Positions 34,923-43,859 of a stretch of 64,000 bases of DNA are shown in pieces. Where the stretch lies: NCBI GenBank assembly GCA_002425765.1, contig DIMW01000006.1:62001-126000 (forward strand), read 5' to 3'. Both the position numbers and the translations under genes were made by a program. The notes under the pieces are model-generated. The model was given only the letters and a program-made list of their open reading frames with translations. It was not told the origin of the DNA and searched no databases. How positions within the stretch are numbered: position 1 is the stretch's first letter; every line of letters begins with the position of its first letter. The DNA comes from Spirochaetaceae bacterium UBA5556 (GTDB lineage Bacteria > Spirochaetota > Spirochaetia > Treponematales > Rectinemataceae).

Positions 34923-36780
34923 GACAACCCCGTCGATTCAAGAGGTGCGCACCAGCTTCCAGAGGCGTGTGGGACGGCCCGCACGATTCGAGAAGGCTGC
35001 GGACCCCCGCAGGGCAATGCGGCGACTTTTCGGCTACCTCAGACCATTCAGAGGGCCTCTTATAATAGTCGTGTGCTTCGTGCTGCTGCAGTCGCTGCTC
35101 GGACTCGTCGGCCCGTATCTGCTCGGCAAAGCGATCGACACGAGCATTGGGGGAAAAGACACCCAGAGCCTCCTCGAAACGGCGGCGCTGATGCTCGCAG
35201 CGTATATCCTGAGCAACGGCTTCAATGTGATAGCGAACTGGAGGATGGCGCGCGTTTCGCAGAACGCCCTGAAAAACCTGCGCGGCGACCTTTTCGCGCA
35301 CATCCAGTGGCTTCCCATGCGCTTCTTCGACACGAACCCGGCCGGCGGCCTCATGAGCAGGCTGACGAACGACATAGACGCCATCAACCAGACGGTATCC
35401 CAGAACATCATCTCGCTCATCGCGAGCGTCATCACCATGTTCGGCATTCTGGTGAGCATGTTCGTGCTCAACCACTGGCTCGCGCTCGCCAGCCTCGTCG
35501 TCATCCCGATCATGTACTGGTTCAGCAATTTCGTCGCGAAATATACGCGCAAAGGCTTCAGAGAACTGCAGAAGGACCTCGGCGATCTCAACGCCGTCGC
35601 GGAAGAGACCATTTCGGGTTTCAAGGTGATCAAGGCATTCCGGCGCAATGACTCGGCAGTCGAGACCTTCAGACAAAAAAACGAGGCGGTGTTCAAGTCG
35701 GCCGTATACGCCAACTCCTACGCGATGCTGCTCATGCCGCTGACCGGCGTGCTGGGGAGCTTCTTCGTCATCGTGCTCGCGAGCCTCGGCGGATGGCTGG
35801 CCCTCAAAGGGCTCGTGAGCATCGGCATGATCGCGACCTTCATCAACTACGCGCAGAACTTCACCTCGCCGCTACGGCAGCTCTCCAACCTCTACAACTC
35901 GATTCAGGCGGCGCTCGCGGGGGCGGAACGGGTTTTCGAGATAATCGACATGGAGCCGGAGACCGCCGAGGAGCCCGAGGCGAATACTGAAACATGGGCT
36001 GGGGACACCGCCCCGCCACGCCCATTCCACCTCGACGGCTTCCAGGGCAATGTAAGCCTGCAGAATGTGGTGTTCGGCTACAGGCCCGACAATATCGTCA
36101 TCAAGAATTTCAGCGTCGAGATCGAGGCCGGCCAGACGATCGCGCTGGTCGGGCCCACGGGCGCGGGGAAAACGACCATCACGAACCTGCTCACCCGCTT
36201 CTATGAAATTCAGGGCGGGCGCATTTTCTTCGACGGCGTCGATATCAGGAAAATCCCCAAAAAAGACATTCGGCGCGCCATCGGCCTTGTGTTGCAGGAT
36301 ACTTTCCTCTTCGCCGACACGGTGCTGGAGAACATACGCTTCGGACGGCTCGACGCCACCGACGAAGAATGCGTCGAGGCGGCAAAAATGGCCGACGCCG
36401 ATCACTTCATCCGCCAGCTTCCCGACGGTTACCACACCAACCTCTCGGAGCGCGCGGGCAACCTCAGCCAGGGTCAGCGTCAGCTTCTGTCCATCGCGCG
36501 CGCCATCCTGGCCGATCCCCGCATCCTCATCCTCGACGAGGCGACCAGCAGTGTCGATACGCGCACCGAACTGCGCATTCAAAAGGCCCTCCTGCGCCTC
36601 ATGGAAGGGCGGACGAGCATCGTCATCGCCCACAGGTTGAGTACCATTCGCGACGCTGATAGCATTGTCGTCATCGACGGTGGCGAAGTCGTCGAACAGG
36701 GCAACCACGAAGCGCTCCTTGAGCGGCGGGGTTTCTACTATCATCTCTATATGAGCCAGTTCAAGGGGAATGAAATATAG
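34912..36780 (+). CDS. ABC exporter half-transporter, canonical catalytic subunit (622 aa)
   Basis: About 45 extra N-terminal residues precede a six-helix domain. The ATPase has Walker A GPTGAGKTT, Walker B ILILDEATSSVD with catalytic Glu, and the switch His in VIAHRLST. Its signature is LSQGQ instead of LSGGQ. The partner protein supplies the intact signature and lacks Glu and His, so the two complete one active and one inactive ATP site. This supports an obligate heterodimer. The gene overlaps its partner by 11 bases. Confidence 0.93.
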   Translation: MAYETTPSIQEVRTSFQRRVGRPARFEKAADPRRAMRRLFGYLRPFRGPLIIVVCFVLLQSLLGLVGPYLLGKAIDTSIGGKDTQSLLETAALMLAAYILSNGFNVIANWRMARVSQNALKNLRGDLFAHIQWLPMRFFDTNPAGGLMSRLTNDIDAINQTVSQNIISLIASVITMFGILVSMFVLNHWLALASLVVIPIMYWFSNFVAKYTRKGFRELQKDLGDLNAVAEETISGFKVIKAFRRNDSAVETFRQKNEAVFKSAVYANSYAMLLMPLTGVLGSFFVIVLASLGGWLALKGLVSIGMIATFINYAQNFTSPLRQLSNLYNSIQAALAGAERVFEIIDMEPETAEEPEANTETWAGDTAPPRPFHLDGFQGNVSLQNVVFGYRPDNIVIKNFSVEIEAGQTIALVGPTGAGKTTITNLLTRFYEIQGGRIFFDGVDIRKIPKKDIRRAIGLVLQDTFLFADTVLENIRFGRLDATDEECVEAAKMADADHFIRQLPDGYHTNLSERAGNLSQGQRQLLSIARAILADPRILILDEATSSVDTRTELRIQKALLRLMEGRTSIVIAHRLSTIRDADSIVVIDGGEVVEQGNHEALLERRGFYYHLYMSQFKGNEI

Positions 36781-36810
36781 AACAATCTATGAAATCGGGA
36801 GGAACAGACC

Positions 36811-37320
36811 ATGAATCGAAGAGACGTCGCAATCGATGATTTTCACTACGACCCGGCGCAACTGCGCGACCATTGGCTTTCGCTCTTCGCGGGCGATTTC
36901 GGCTCGGGCTCCTACAATGCCATGACGATTTCGTGGGGCAGCTATGGGCAGATATGGAATAAAATGTTCTTTCAGGTCTTCGTGCGCCCCACTCGCTACA
37001 CCTTTGAGTTCATGGAAAAATACGACACCTTCACGCTCAACGCGTTCGGGCCGGAATATAAGCGGGTACTTTCGATCCTTGGATCAAAGTCGGGCCGCGA
37101 CGGCGACAAGATTGCCCTGACGGGGCTCACGCCCACGGCTTCCCTGGAAGTCGCCGCGCCCTGCTTCAAGGAGGCGAGCCTTGTCATAGAGTGCAGGAAA
37201 ATGTACTGGCAGGACATCGACAGTGCGCATTTTCTCGACAGCACGATCAAGGGAAACTATGCGAAGAAAGACTACCACCGCGTGTACTTTGGGGAGATCG
37301 TGCACATAAGCGAGGCGTAG
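36811..37320 (+). CDS. Flavin-reductase-like FMN-binding protein (169 aa)
   Basis: A flavin-reductase-like split-barrel: GSGSYNAMTISWGSYGQIWN at the start, FVRPTRYTFEFMEKYDTFTL, VLSILGSKSGRDGDKIALTG, FKEASLVIECRKMYWQDI and DYHRVYFGEIVHI. This is the pattern of the FMN-binding DIM6/NTAB group widespread in anaerobes. It could reduce a compound exported by the ABC pair, or simply follow it; the gap is 30 bases and a GGGAGGAAC site is present. Cofactor binding is by family analogy and the substrate unknown. Confidence 0.8.
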   Translation: MNRRDVAIDDFHYDPAQLRDHWLSLFAGDFGSGSYNAMTISWGSYGQIWNKMFFQVFVRPTRYTFEFMEKYDTFTLNAFGPEYKRVLSILGSKSGRDGDKIALTGLTPTASLEVAAPCFKEASLVIECRKMYWQDIDSAHFLDSTIKGNYAKKDYHRVYFGEIVHISEA

Positions 37321-37384
37321 AATCGGTCCCCGGACCTCCTCCACAGAGCGCCGGCACGCGCGCGGCGCGGCCGTCTTCCTAGTC

Positions 37385-38413
37385 TCACTCTCTGCTGAAA
37401 AATTCCCGCATAAGCGCCGCCACCTTGTCAATCGCGCTTTTATCGATCCAATAATGCGTGACAAAACGACACAGGCCGAGCTCGGGAGGGTTGATGAGTA
37501 TTTTGTGTGCCTTCAGGTGCGCGGCGAGCGCGTCGCCGTCCGAGCCGTCGGGCAGTCTGAAGAACACCATATTGATGTCGAGCGCGGCCGTATCGACCTC
37601 GAGGCCGGGCACCGTCCCAAGCTGGCCGGCGAGATAGCGGGCGTTTTTGTGGTCTTCGGCAAGACGACGCGTCATATCCTTCAGCGCGATGAGCCCTGCC
37701 GCCGCGAGCACTCCCGCCTGCCGCATGCCGCCCCCCATGATCTTTCGTTTTCGTCGAGCCCGCTCGACAAAGTCATGGGGACCTGCGAGCATCGAGCCGA
37801 CGGGGGCGCACAGCCCCTTCGAGAGGCAGAACATCACCGAATCGACGGTGGCCGCGATTTCGGCGGCGTCGACGCCGAGCGCGGCGGCGGCGTTAAAGAG
37901 CCGGGCGCCGTCGAGGTGCACCGGCAGACCATGGCGGTGGGCCAGATCGGAAACTTCCTTCATGTATGAGAGCGGAATGACGCGTCCGGATGAATGCGCG
38001 TTTTCGAGACACACGAGCGACGTCGGCGGAAAATGAATATCGTTGCCGCGGATCCGCTCCTCAATAGCCTCCGGCGGCAGGATGCCGTCGGGCGCGAAGA
38101 TGGGGCGCGTCTGCACGCCGGCGATCACGGAGGCGGCACCTGCCTCATGCTGAATGATGTGACACTGCTCGCCAAGAATGACCTCGGTTCCTCGCGGACA
38201 CCATGTGAAGAGCGAGAGCTGGTTGCCGAAGGTCCCCGACGGCACAAACAGCGCCGCCTCTTTGCCCGTCATCTCGGCCGCGAGCCGCTCGAGTTCGTTC
38301 ACGGTAGGATCATCACCATAGACATCATCACCCACCTGGGCCTCCGCCATGGCCCTGCGCATGGCAGAGGTCGGCCACGTCACGGTATCGCTTCGCAGAT
38401 CGATAGAGTTCAT
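37385..38413 (-). CDS. ltaE: Low-specificity L-threonine aldolase (342 aa)
   Basis: A fold-type I PLP enzyme. IDLRSDTVTWPTSAMRRAMA is the family-specific start (DLRSDTVT), with AEAQVGDDVYGDDPTVNELE, CLENAHSSGRVIPLSYMKEV, HLDGARLFNAAAALG (PLP-ring Asp) and FCLSKGLCAPVGSMLAG (PLP Lys). It cleaves L-threonine or allo-threonine to glycine and acetaldehyde. GGGGA lies ahead of the ATG. It stands alone and convergent with the flavin-reductase gene. A GC-rich hairpin candidate lies between them (37348-37368). Confidence 0.93.
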   Translation of the reverse strand: MNSIDLRSDTVTWPTSAMRRAMAEAQVGDDVYGDDPTVNELERLAAEMTGKEAALFVPSGTFGNQLSLFTWCPRGTEVILGEQCHIIQHEAGAASVIAGVQTRPIFAPDGILPPEAIEERIRGNDIHFPPTSLVCLENAHSSGRVIPLSYMKEVSDLAHRHGLPVHLDGARLFNAAAALGVDAAEIAATVDSVMFCLSKGLCAPVGSMLAGPHDFVERARRKRKIMGGGMRQAGVLAAAGLIALKDMTRRLAEDHKNARYLAGQLGTVPGLEVDTAALDINMVFFRLPDGSDGDALAAHLKAHKILINPPELGLCRFVTHYWIDKSAIDKVAALMREFFSRE

Positions 38414-38554
38414 TATGCGTCCCCTTTAATCCTTTCATCCGGCCCCACGCTGACGAACCGGAGGTTTCTCATTCTCTCCTTCAGAATATCAAAAGAAGGA
38501 AAAAGCGCAAGAAGGGACAAAATAAGTGAGCACAAAGAGCCCGATACACGACGG

Positions 38555-38583
38555 TTGATTTTTTCACAGGAAGATAGTATTTT
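38555..38583 (+). promoter_or_regulatory. Promoter of the minimal SUF pair
   Basis: TTGATT (38555-38560), 17 bases and TATTTT (38578-38583) lie about 75 bases before the sufC-like start. The rest of the 246-base gap shows no gene. Confidence 0.4.
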
Positions 38584-38659
38584 TTGTTCTGAAAATCCTA
38601 TTCTGATGATATGAATTTACTCCAGCTTGATACAGCTTCAAGCGCAAGGCGGCAAACGC

Positions 38660-39412
38660 ATGAATCTTCTCGAGATTAAAAATCTCAGTCTTTTCAAAGA
38701 AGGCCGGCCAATTCTGAACAGCCTCTCCATGGATATCTGGGAGGGACATGTCCACGCCATCATCGGCCCGAACGGCGCCGGCAAGTCCACTCTCGCCAAT
38801 ACGATCATGGGACTCTCCGGCTACCGGGATTTTGAGGGTGATATTTTCTTTGAAGGGAAATCGATCAAGTCGCTTTCGGTGGATGAGCGGGCGCGGAAGG
38901 GCATCACTCTCCTCTTCCAGGAACCGGCGCGGTTCGAAGGTCTCGGCGTGAGCCAATTTATCCTCGCGGGCGCGGAGGACAAGTCGCGCGCGATCGTCGA
39001 GGACGCGCTTCAGCGGGCGGGGCTTCCGCCCGAGAAATACATGGCGCGCGCGGTCGACAAGACGCTGTCCGGCGGAGAGCGCAAGCGCATCGAGCTGGCG
39101 TCGATCTACGCGATGAAGCCCCGCCTCGTGCTCATGGACGAGCCCGACTCGGGCGTGGACATCGACTCTGTCAAATATATATTTTCGGTCATCAGAGAAC
39201 TTCGACACATGGGATCGACCGTCATTCTCATCACGCACAGCCCCGAAGTGCTGAAGCACGCGGACCACGCCTTCCTGATCTGCGCGGGGACGCTCGTCGA
39301 CAAGGGCGAGATGTCGCGCATGTTCGATTACTTCAACGGGAAATGCGTGCCCTGCGTTCATGTCGGGCAACCCACGGTGGACGCGGCGGTACAGCCGCTC
39401 ACGGCGAATTGA
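38660..39412 (+). CDS. sufC: SufC-like iron-sulfur assembly ATPase (250 aa)
   Basis: The ATG at 38660 has AAGGCGG ahead. Walker A is GPNGAGKST (36-44), the signature TLSGGERKRIELASIYAMKP and Walker B LVLMDEPDSGVD, with HSPEVLKHAD as H-loop; this order and LSGGE are diagnostic of SufC. The tail contains a CxxC (Cys229, Cys232) absent from standard SufC. With the next gene it forms the two-gene SUF-like minimal arrangement (SMS) found in archaea and anaerobic bacteria. Role: ATPase of the scaffold that builds Fe-S clusters in the cytoplasm. Confidence 0.9.
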   Translation: MNLLEIKNLSLFKEGRPILNSLSMDIWEGHVHAIIGPNGAGKSTLANTIMGLSGYRDFEGDIFFEGKSIKSLSVDERARKGITLLFQEPARFEGLGVSQFILAGAEDKSRAIVEDALQRAGLPPEKYMARAVDKTLSGGERKRIELASIYAMKPRLVLMDEPDSGVDIDSVKYIFSVIRELRHMGSTVILITHSPEVLKHADHAFLICAGTLVDKGEMSRMFDYFNGKCVPCVHVGQPTVDAAVQPLTAN

Positions 39413-39455
39413 ATTGCGGCCGGATGAACCGCCGCCAACAACTAAGGAAAAAATT

Positions 39456-40400
39456 ATGGCTGAACAGGCAATCGTCGATAAAGAAGCGCTGCTGGCCGAG
39501 CTTTTGGCTTCGATCAATCAGCATAAATTCGCGCCCGATGTCGCCCATGTCGAGATACACGGCAACCAGGTACTGAGTAGGCACCTCGTCGAAGGTCTCA
39601 TCGTCGAGGCCGAGACAATCGAGGACGGCGTAAAGGTGCACATTCGCGTCAAAAAAGGCATAACCCTGAAAAATCCGGTCAATTTCTGTTTCGGGCTCAT
39701 TCCCGACAACGGCGTGCAGCGCATCATCATCGACACGGTGATCGGCGAAGGGGCCCACGCGAAATTCATCGCCAACTGCACCTTCCCCAATGCGGTCAAT
39801 ATTCAGCACCTCATGAACGCGACCATTACGGTCGAGAGAGGCGCCTCGCTCTCCTACTTCGAGCGCCACGTACACGGGCCGAACGGCGGCGTGACCATCG
39901 TTCCCGTCACGAAAGTGTTCGTCGCCGAAGATGCCAGGTTCTCCACCGAATTCGAACTCATCAAGGGCGCGGCAGGCGTCATCGAGCTCGATTACGGGGC
40001 TGAAGTCGAAAAAAACGCCACAGTCGACATGATGACCCGCGTCTTCGGGCGCGAGGAAGACCGCATTCATATAAAAGAGGCCGCCCACCTCTCCGGCGAA
40101 GGCTCCACCGGCGTGCTGACCAGCCACATCGCCCTCAAGAACAGAGCGTCCGCCACCATAGAAAACGAACTCATCGCCGACGCGCCCTACGCGCGCGGCC
40201 ATGTGGACTGCAAGGAAATCGTGCAGGACGATGCGCGCGCACGGGCCATTCCGGTCGTCCAGGTGAACGATCACCTCGCACACGTGACGCACGAGGCCGC
40301 CATCGGCTCGGTCGACTCCAAACAGCTCGAGACGCTGCTGAGCCGCGGTCTGACCGAGGACGAAGCGACCGATCTGATTATTCAGGGGCTGTTGAGCTGA
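39456..40400 (+). CDS. SufB/SufD-family scaffold protein, short (314 aa; SmsB-like)
   Basis: A right-handed beta-helix protein with the SufBD C-terminal pattern: TMDMMTRVFG-like strands, GVLTSHIALKNRASATIENE, RGHVDCKEIVQDDARARAIP, VVQVNDHLAHVTHEAAIGSV and LLSRGLTEDEATDLIIQGLL. Cys252 and Glu280 occupy the positions of the SufB cluster-building Cys and Glu, so this single protein probably acts as a SufB-like homodimer with the SufC neighbour. It is about 100-150 residues shorter than SufB or SufD at the N-terminus. AAGGA precedes the ATG. No SufS, SufU or SufE is nearby. Confidence 0.9.
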   Translation: MAEQAIVDKEALLAELLASINQHKFAPDVAHVEIHGNQVLSRHLVEGLIVEAETIEDGVKVHIRVKKGITLKNPVNFCFGLIPDNGVQRIIIDTVIGEGAHAKFIANCTFPNAVNIQHLMNATITVERGASLSYFERHVHGPNGGVTIVPVTKVFVAEDARFSTEFELIKGAAGVIELDYGAEVEKNATVDMMTRVFGREEDRIHIKEAAHLSGEGSTGVLTSHIALKNRASATIENELIADAPYARGHVDCKEIVQDDARARAIPVVQVNDHLAHVTHEAAIGSVDSKQLETLLSRGLTEDEATDLIIQGLLS

Positions 40401-40403
40401 AGA

Positions 40404-40442
40404 GGCCCGCGGGCCGCCACGATCCGGTCACCGGCACTTTTT
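40404..40442 (+). terminator. Weak terminator candidate after the SUF pair
   Basis: GGCCCGCGGGCC (40404-40415) is a perfect palindrome and CCGG-TCA-CCGG (40424-40434) a short stem followed by CACTTTTT. Each is short, so termination is only plausible. Confidence 0.35.
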
Positions 40443-40447
40443 GAATT

Positions 40448-41674
40448 TCATTGCTGCCCAATCGAATCCGCGAGATGCCAGGGATACCGAAATTCAACTC
40501 CCTCGGGCAGGCTTACCGGTTTTTCCATTCCGCAGATAACAAGCCGCTTCGCAGAATACCGTTTCTTGAACTTAAACAGATTCTTGCAATCAGTGGGCCG
40601 TGGTCTCAGTTTTGCTTCGACCGCAACCCTTCCCTCATCGATTATAAAATCAATCTCCTGGCCTTCAGTCGTTCGCCAGAAATGGAGACGCTCAATACCA
40701 AACCTTTTTCTCAATTCGGTGAACACGGCATTCTCGAAGAGCGCACCATCAAGAGGCAGAAATTCATATGCTCTGCACATAGCGAGTACGCCATTGTCCT
40801 CGAAGTATATTTTCGGAGTTCTGGTGAGTTCGGAACGAGCATTTCCCGAAAAAGGCCGCAGCCTCCGGATGATATATGTCTGTTCCAGAAGAAAAATATA
40901 TTCTTCCACTGTCTCACGAGCCATTCTGAGACTTGAAGCAAGCTCGGACACCTGCACCAGCGATGCAGCCTGATCAGCGAGAAGCCGCAGCAGAGATTCA
41001 AAACGATCGGGATAACGTATTTTCCCCAACTCCCGCACATCGGTTTGAATATACGTCTGGATAATCTGCCTGATGCGTCTTGATTTAGTGGCAATCTCTT
41101 TTGTGCTCGCCAAGCCGGGATAGGCCCCTGTTTCTGAGAAGTGTTGAAAAACAGGCCGAACCTCAAGATCGAGCTGCTCAGGCCATTCAGCGGAAAAATC
41201 ATACTGCCTGCCGACAAACCTGCAATACTCGCCGAAATCAAGGTTGAACAATTCAAGCGGAATTGTCCGCCCCACGAGGGACTCACGGAACTTGCTCTTG
41301 ATGGCAAAACTGGACGACCCTGAGACCGCAATCTTGAGATCATCACCGTGATGATCAAAGAGAAGTTTGAGAAACCTGGAGGGATCTCTCAGATATTGAA
41401 TTTCATCGAGGGCAACGCTCAGATTTTGACGTGGATAGCCCCTTGCCTCAATATATCGAATAAAAGCCTCAACCCCGGATTCGCACAACGAAAGCATCGC
41501 CGGGTCCTCCAGATCGAAATAAAGTGTCTGACGGCCTCTGTTTCTCTCTTCTTGAAGCCACCAATGGAGTGCTGTGGATTTTCCTGTCTGTCGCGCCCCA
41601 TGCAGCACAAGAATAGCTTGTTCGTCGCTTAACGCGCGCATTATAGGAAATATGCGGCGATCGATGATTTCCAT
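40448..41674 (-). CDS. AAA ATPase with DUF4143 domain (408 aa)
   Basis: An AAA_14 ATPase domain with Walker A LHGARQTGKSTALHWW, sensor and Walker B regions (VALDEIQYLRDPSRFLKLLF, ISGSSSFAIKSKFRESL), then a DUF4143 nuclease-fold-like C-terminus (IYFEDNGVLAMCRAYE, FENAVFTELRKRFG, QEIDFIIDEGRVAVEAKLRP, VICGMEKPVSLPEGVEFRYP). The E-I-D-F and E-A-K residues resemble PD-(D/E)xK nuclease motifs. These proteins are scattered and horizontally mobile; their function is unknown, perhaps archaeal-type MoxR-like or defence. It is flanked upstream by a perfect 21-bp inverted repeat. The start lacks a strong ribosome site. Confidence 0.85.
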   Translation of the reverse strand: MEIIDRRIFPIMRALSDEQAILVLHGARQTGKSTALHWWLQEERNRGRQTLYFDLEDPAMLSLCESGVEAFIRYIEARGYPRQNLSVALDEIQYLRDPSRFLKLLFDHHGDDLKIAVSGSSSFAIKSKFRESLVGRTIPLELFNLDFGEYCRFVGRQYDFSAEWPEQLDLEVRPVFQHFSETGAYPGLASTKEIATKSRRIRQIIQTYIQTDVRELGKIRYPDRFESLLRLLADQAASLVQVSELASSLRMARETVEEYIFLLEQTYIIRRLRPFSGNARSELTRTPKIYFEDNGVLAMCRAYEFLPLDGALFENAVFTELRKRFGIERLHFWRTTEGQEIDFIIDEGRVAVEAKLRPRPTDCKNLFKFKKRYSAKRLVICGMEKPVSLPEGVEFRYPWHLADSIGQQ

Positions 41675-41704
41675 GTCTTTATATGATCGGCATATCTTAA
41701 TAAT

Positions 41705-41757
41705 ATGTCAATCATACTCTACAAATTATCCAATTTTTTGTAGAGTATGATTGACAT
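41705..41757. repeat. Perfect 21-bp inverted repeat with 11-base loop
   Basis: The left arm starts ATGTCAATCATACTCTACAA at 41705 and its exact reverse complement ends at 41757. The loop is 41726-41736. It lies 30 bases before the ATPase start and contains TTGACA in the minus-strand arm, so it may be a promoter-overlapping operator, a mobile-element end or an RNA hairpin. There is no T-run for a terminator. Confidence 0.75.
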
Positions 41758-41836
41758 TTGCTAAAAAGAGAGGGCTGGTACCTCAGCCTACCGTAGCCGG
41801 GAGCCGCCCCTACCCGTACCACACCCTCATTCTCCC

Positions 41837-42868
41837 CTACCCCGCCCGCTTTTTCTCCGCCTGAACTTCGTACGCGCGACGGCAGGCATGGTAGTGCTCC
41901 GCGCTGTCGAGCGAGAGTTCCGGCTCAGGCTCGCGCTTGCAGGCTTCGGTGGCATAGGGACAGCGAGTGTGGAAGCGGCAGCCCTGCGGAATATTCGCGG
42001 GGCTCGGAATTTCGCCGTATATCGGCAATTCCTTGACGATGTCAAGTTTGCCGGAGGCCGGCTCGGGGACCGCCTCGATGAGCGCCTGCGTGTAGGGATG
42101 CAGGGGGTTGTCGATGATGTCGTCGGCCCGTCCGATCTCCACGATGCGCCCAAGGTACATGACGGCAATCCGGTCGGTAAAGTAGCGCGCCGTGGAGAGA
42201 TCGTGCGTGATATAGAGGTAGCTCAGGCCCAGTTCCTTCTGCACCTCTTTCATCATGTGAAGGATTTCGGCGCGCGTGGAGAGGTCGATCATCGAAACCG
42301 GCTCGTCGGCGACAAGCATCATGGGGTTCAGTATAAGTGTCCGCGCGGTGGCCACACGCTGGCGCTGCCCTCCCGAGAGCATGTGCGGCCAGCGGCCCAT
42401 AAACTCGTCCGGCGGAATGAGTTTGACCTCTTCGAGGGCCTGTACGATCATTTTGGTGCGTTCCTCGATGCTTCCCTTCACCTTGTGAATGATCAGCGGC
42501 TCTTCCAGCACGTCCCTGATTTTGAACCGGGGGTTCATCGAGGCGTAGGGATCCTGAAAGATCATCTGGACCTTGCGGCGGTATTCCTTGAGCTTCTCTT
42601 TGCCGAGGTGTGTCACGTCCTCGCCGTCGAAGAACATCTGGCCGCTCGTGGGCTCGATGAGCTTCATCACGAGCTTGCCCGTCGTGGTCTTCCCGGAGCC
42701 GGACTCCCCTATGAGGCCGAATATCTCTCCTCGCCGGATGTCGAACGAAATGTCGTCGACCGCTTTTATCGGCTTTTTCTGCCCACCTCCCGTGATCGAC
42801 TGGGCAAAATTCTGGTGCGGCTCAAAATATTTCTTCAGGTTTTTAATGCTCAATATAGTATCGGTCAT
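41837..42868 (-). CDS. Oligopeptide/oligosaccharide ABC ATPase (OppF-type, 343 aa)
   Basis: The start is MTDTILSIKNLKKYFEPHQN at 42868, with AGGAGAG ahead. Walker A is GESGSGKTTTGKLV, signature MLSGGQRQRVATARTL, Walker B MLVADEPVSMIDLSTRAEIL and the H-loop ITHDL. The C-terminal oligo_HPY region has GCRFHTRCPYATEAC, the cysteine motif of Opp/Dpp ATPases that can hold a 4Fe-4S cluster. It pairs with the OppD-like gene 14 bases upstream. The operon, binding protein to ATPases, powers import of a peptide or, judging by the GH5 gene, an oligosaccharide. Confidence 0.93.
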   Translation of the reverse strand: MTDTILSIKNLKKYFEPHQNFAQSITGGGQKKPIKAVDDISFDIRRGEIFGLIGESGSGKTTTGKLVMKLIEPTSGQMFFDGEDVTHLGKEKLKEYRRKVQMIFQDPYASMNPRFKIRDVLEEPLIIHKVKGSIEERTKMIVQALEEVKLIPPDEFMGRWPHMLSGGQRQRVATARTLILNPMMLVADEPVSMIDLSTRAEILHMMKEVQKELGLSYLYITHDLSTARYFTDRIAVMYLGRIVEIGRADDIIDNPLHPYTQALIEAVPEPASGKLDIVKELPIYGEIPSPANIPQGCRFHTRCPYATEACKREPEPELSLDSAEHYHACRRAYEVQAEKKRAG

Positions 42869-42882
42869 AGATTCTCTCCTGT

Positions 42883-43854
42883 TCAGCCGCGGCGATGGAG
42901 CCAGCATGCAGACATGTGGCCCGGCTCGATTTCGATGAGAGGCGGCTCTTCCTGGAAACATTTGTCGAAGGCCTTGTCGCAGCGAGGGCTGAAGCGGCAG
43001 CCCTTCGGAGGATCAATCAAATCGGGAGGAGTGCCCGGGATAAATTGGAGCTGTTCCACTTTTTTGAAAAGTCGCGGTGTGGCGGCGAGAAGGCGTTCGG
43101 TATAGGGATGGGCCGGACCCTGTGTGCCATATATCTGGGCATTCGTCCCAAGCTCGACAATCTTGCCCGCGTACATGACGCAGATGCGGTCCGATATCTC
43201 AGCCTCGAGCGCCAGATCGTGAGTGATGAACATAAACGAGAGGGAGAACTGCTTCTTCAGCTTTTTCAGCAGATTTATGATCTGCGCCTGCACGATGACA
43301 TCGAGGGCGGTTGTCGGCTCGTCGAGGATGACGATCTCCGGTTTTAAAAAGAGTGCCGTCGCGATGACCGCGCGCTGTTTCATCCCTCCGGAGAGCTCGT
43401 GGGGATAACGCTGTACAATCTCGGGCGGCAGACCCACATAGCCCAAATATTCCGTTATGAGGCTCTCGGCGTCGGACCGCGACAGATCGCTGTGCTCGTT
43501 GAGCGTTTCCATCATCTGCCGGCCAATGGTGTACACCGGCGTCAGGCAATTCATCGCGCCCTGGAACACCATCGAGATTTTCTGCCAGCGGACGTTCTTG
43601 CGCACTTCTCTCTCGGGAAGAGGGATCACATCGACCCCATCGACAAGAATTCTGCCACCGACATAGCGTCCCGGCGGCGTAGGCATCCTCAAAATGGAAG
43701 TGCCCAGGCTCGTCTTGCCGCACCCGGACTCGCCGACGAGCCCTATGGTCTCGCCAGGCATGAGCTCGAAATTGATATCATCGATGGCGCGCACGGCACC
43801 CTTGGACGTAAAATAGTGCATTTGAAGATTTTCGACTTTTAACAAACTGTCCAT
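42883..43854 (-). CDS. Oligopeptide/oligosaccharide ABC ATPase (OppD-type, 323 aa)
   Basis: The start MDSLLKVENLQMHYFTSKGA at 43854 has AAGGT ahead. Walker A is GESGCGKTSLGTS, signature ELSGGMKQRAVIATAL, Walker B IVILDEPTTALDVIVQAQII, H-loop ITHDL, and the oligo_HPY motif GCRFSPRCDKAFDKC. Together with the gene at 41837 it forms the heterodimeric motor of the Opp/Dpp transporter. The five transporter genes are contiguous and in the same direction. Confidence 0.93.
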   Translation of the reverse strand: MDSLLKVENLQMHYFTSKGAVRAIDDINFELMPGETIGLVGESGCGKTSLGTSILRMPTPPGRYVGGRILVDGVDVIPLPEREVRKNVRWQKISMVFQGAMNCLTPVYTIGRQMMETLNEHSDLSRSDAESLITEYLGYVGLPPEIVQRYPHELSGGMKQRAVIATALFLKPEIVILDEPTTALDVIVQAQIINLLKKLKKQFSLSFMFITHDLALEAEISDRICVMYAGKIVELGTNAQIYGTQGPAHPYTERLLAATPRLFKKVEQLQFIPGTPPDLIDPPKGCRFSPRCDKAFDKCFQEEPPLIEIEPGHMSACWLHRRG

Positions 43855-43859
43855 GTGAA

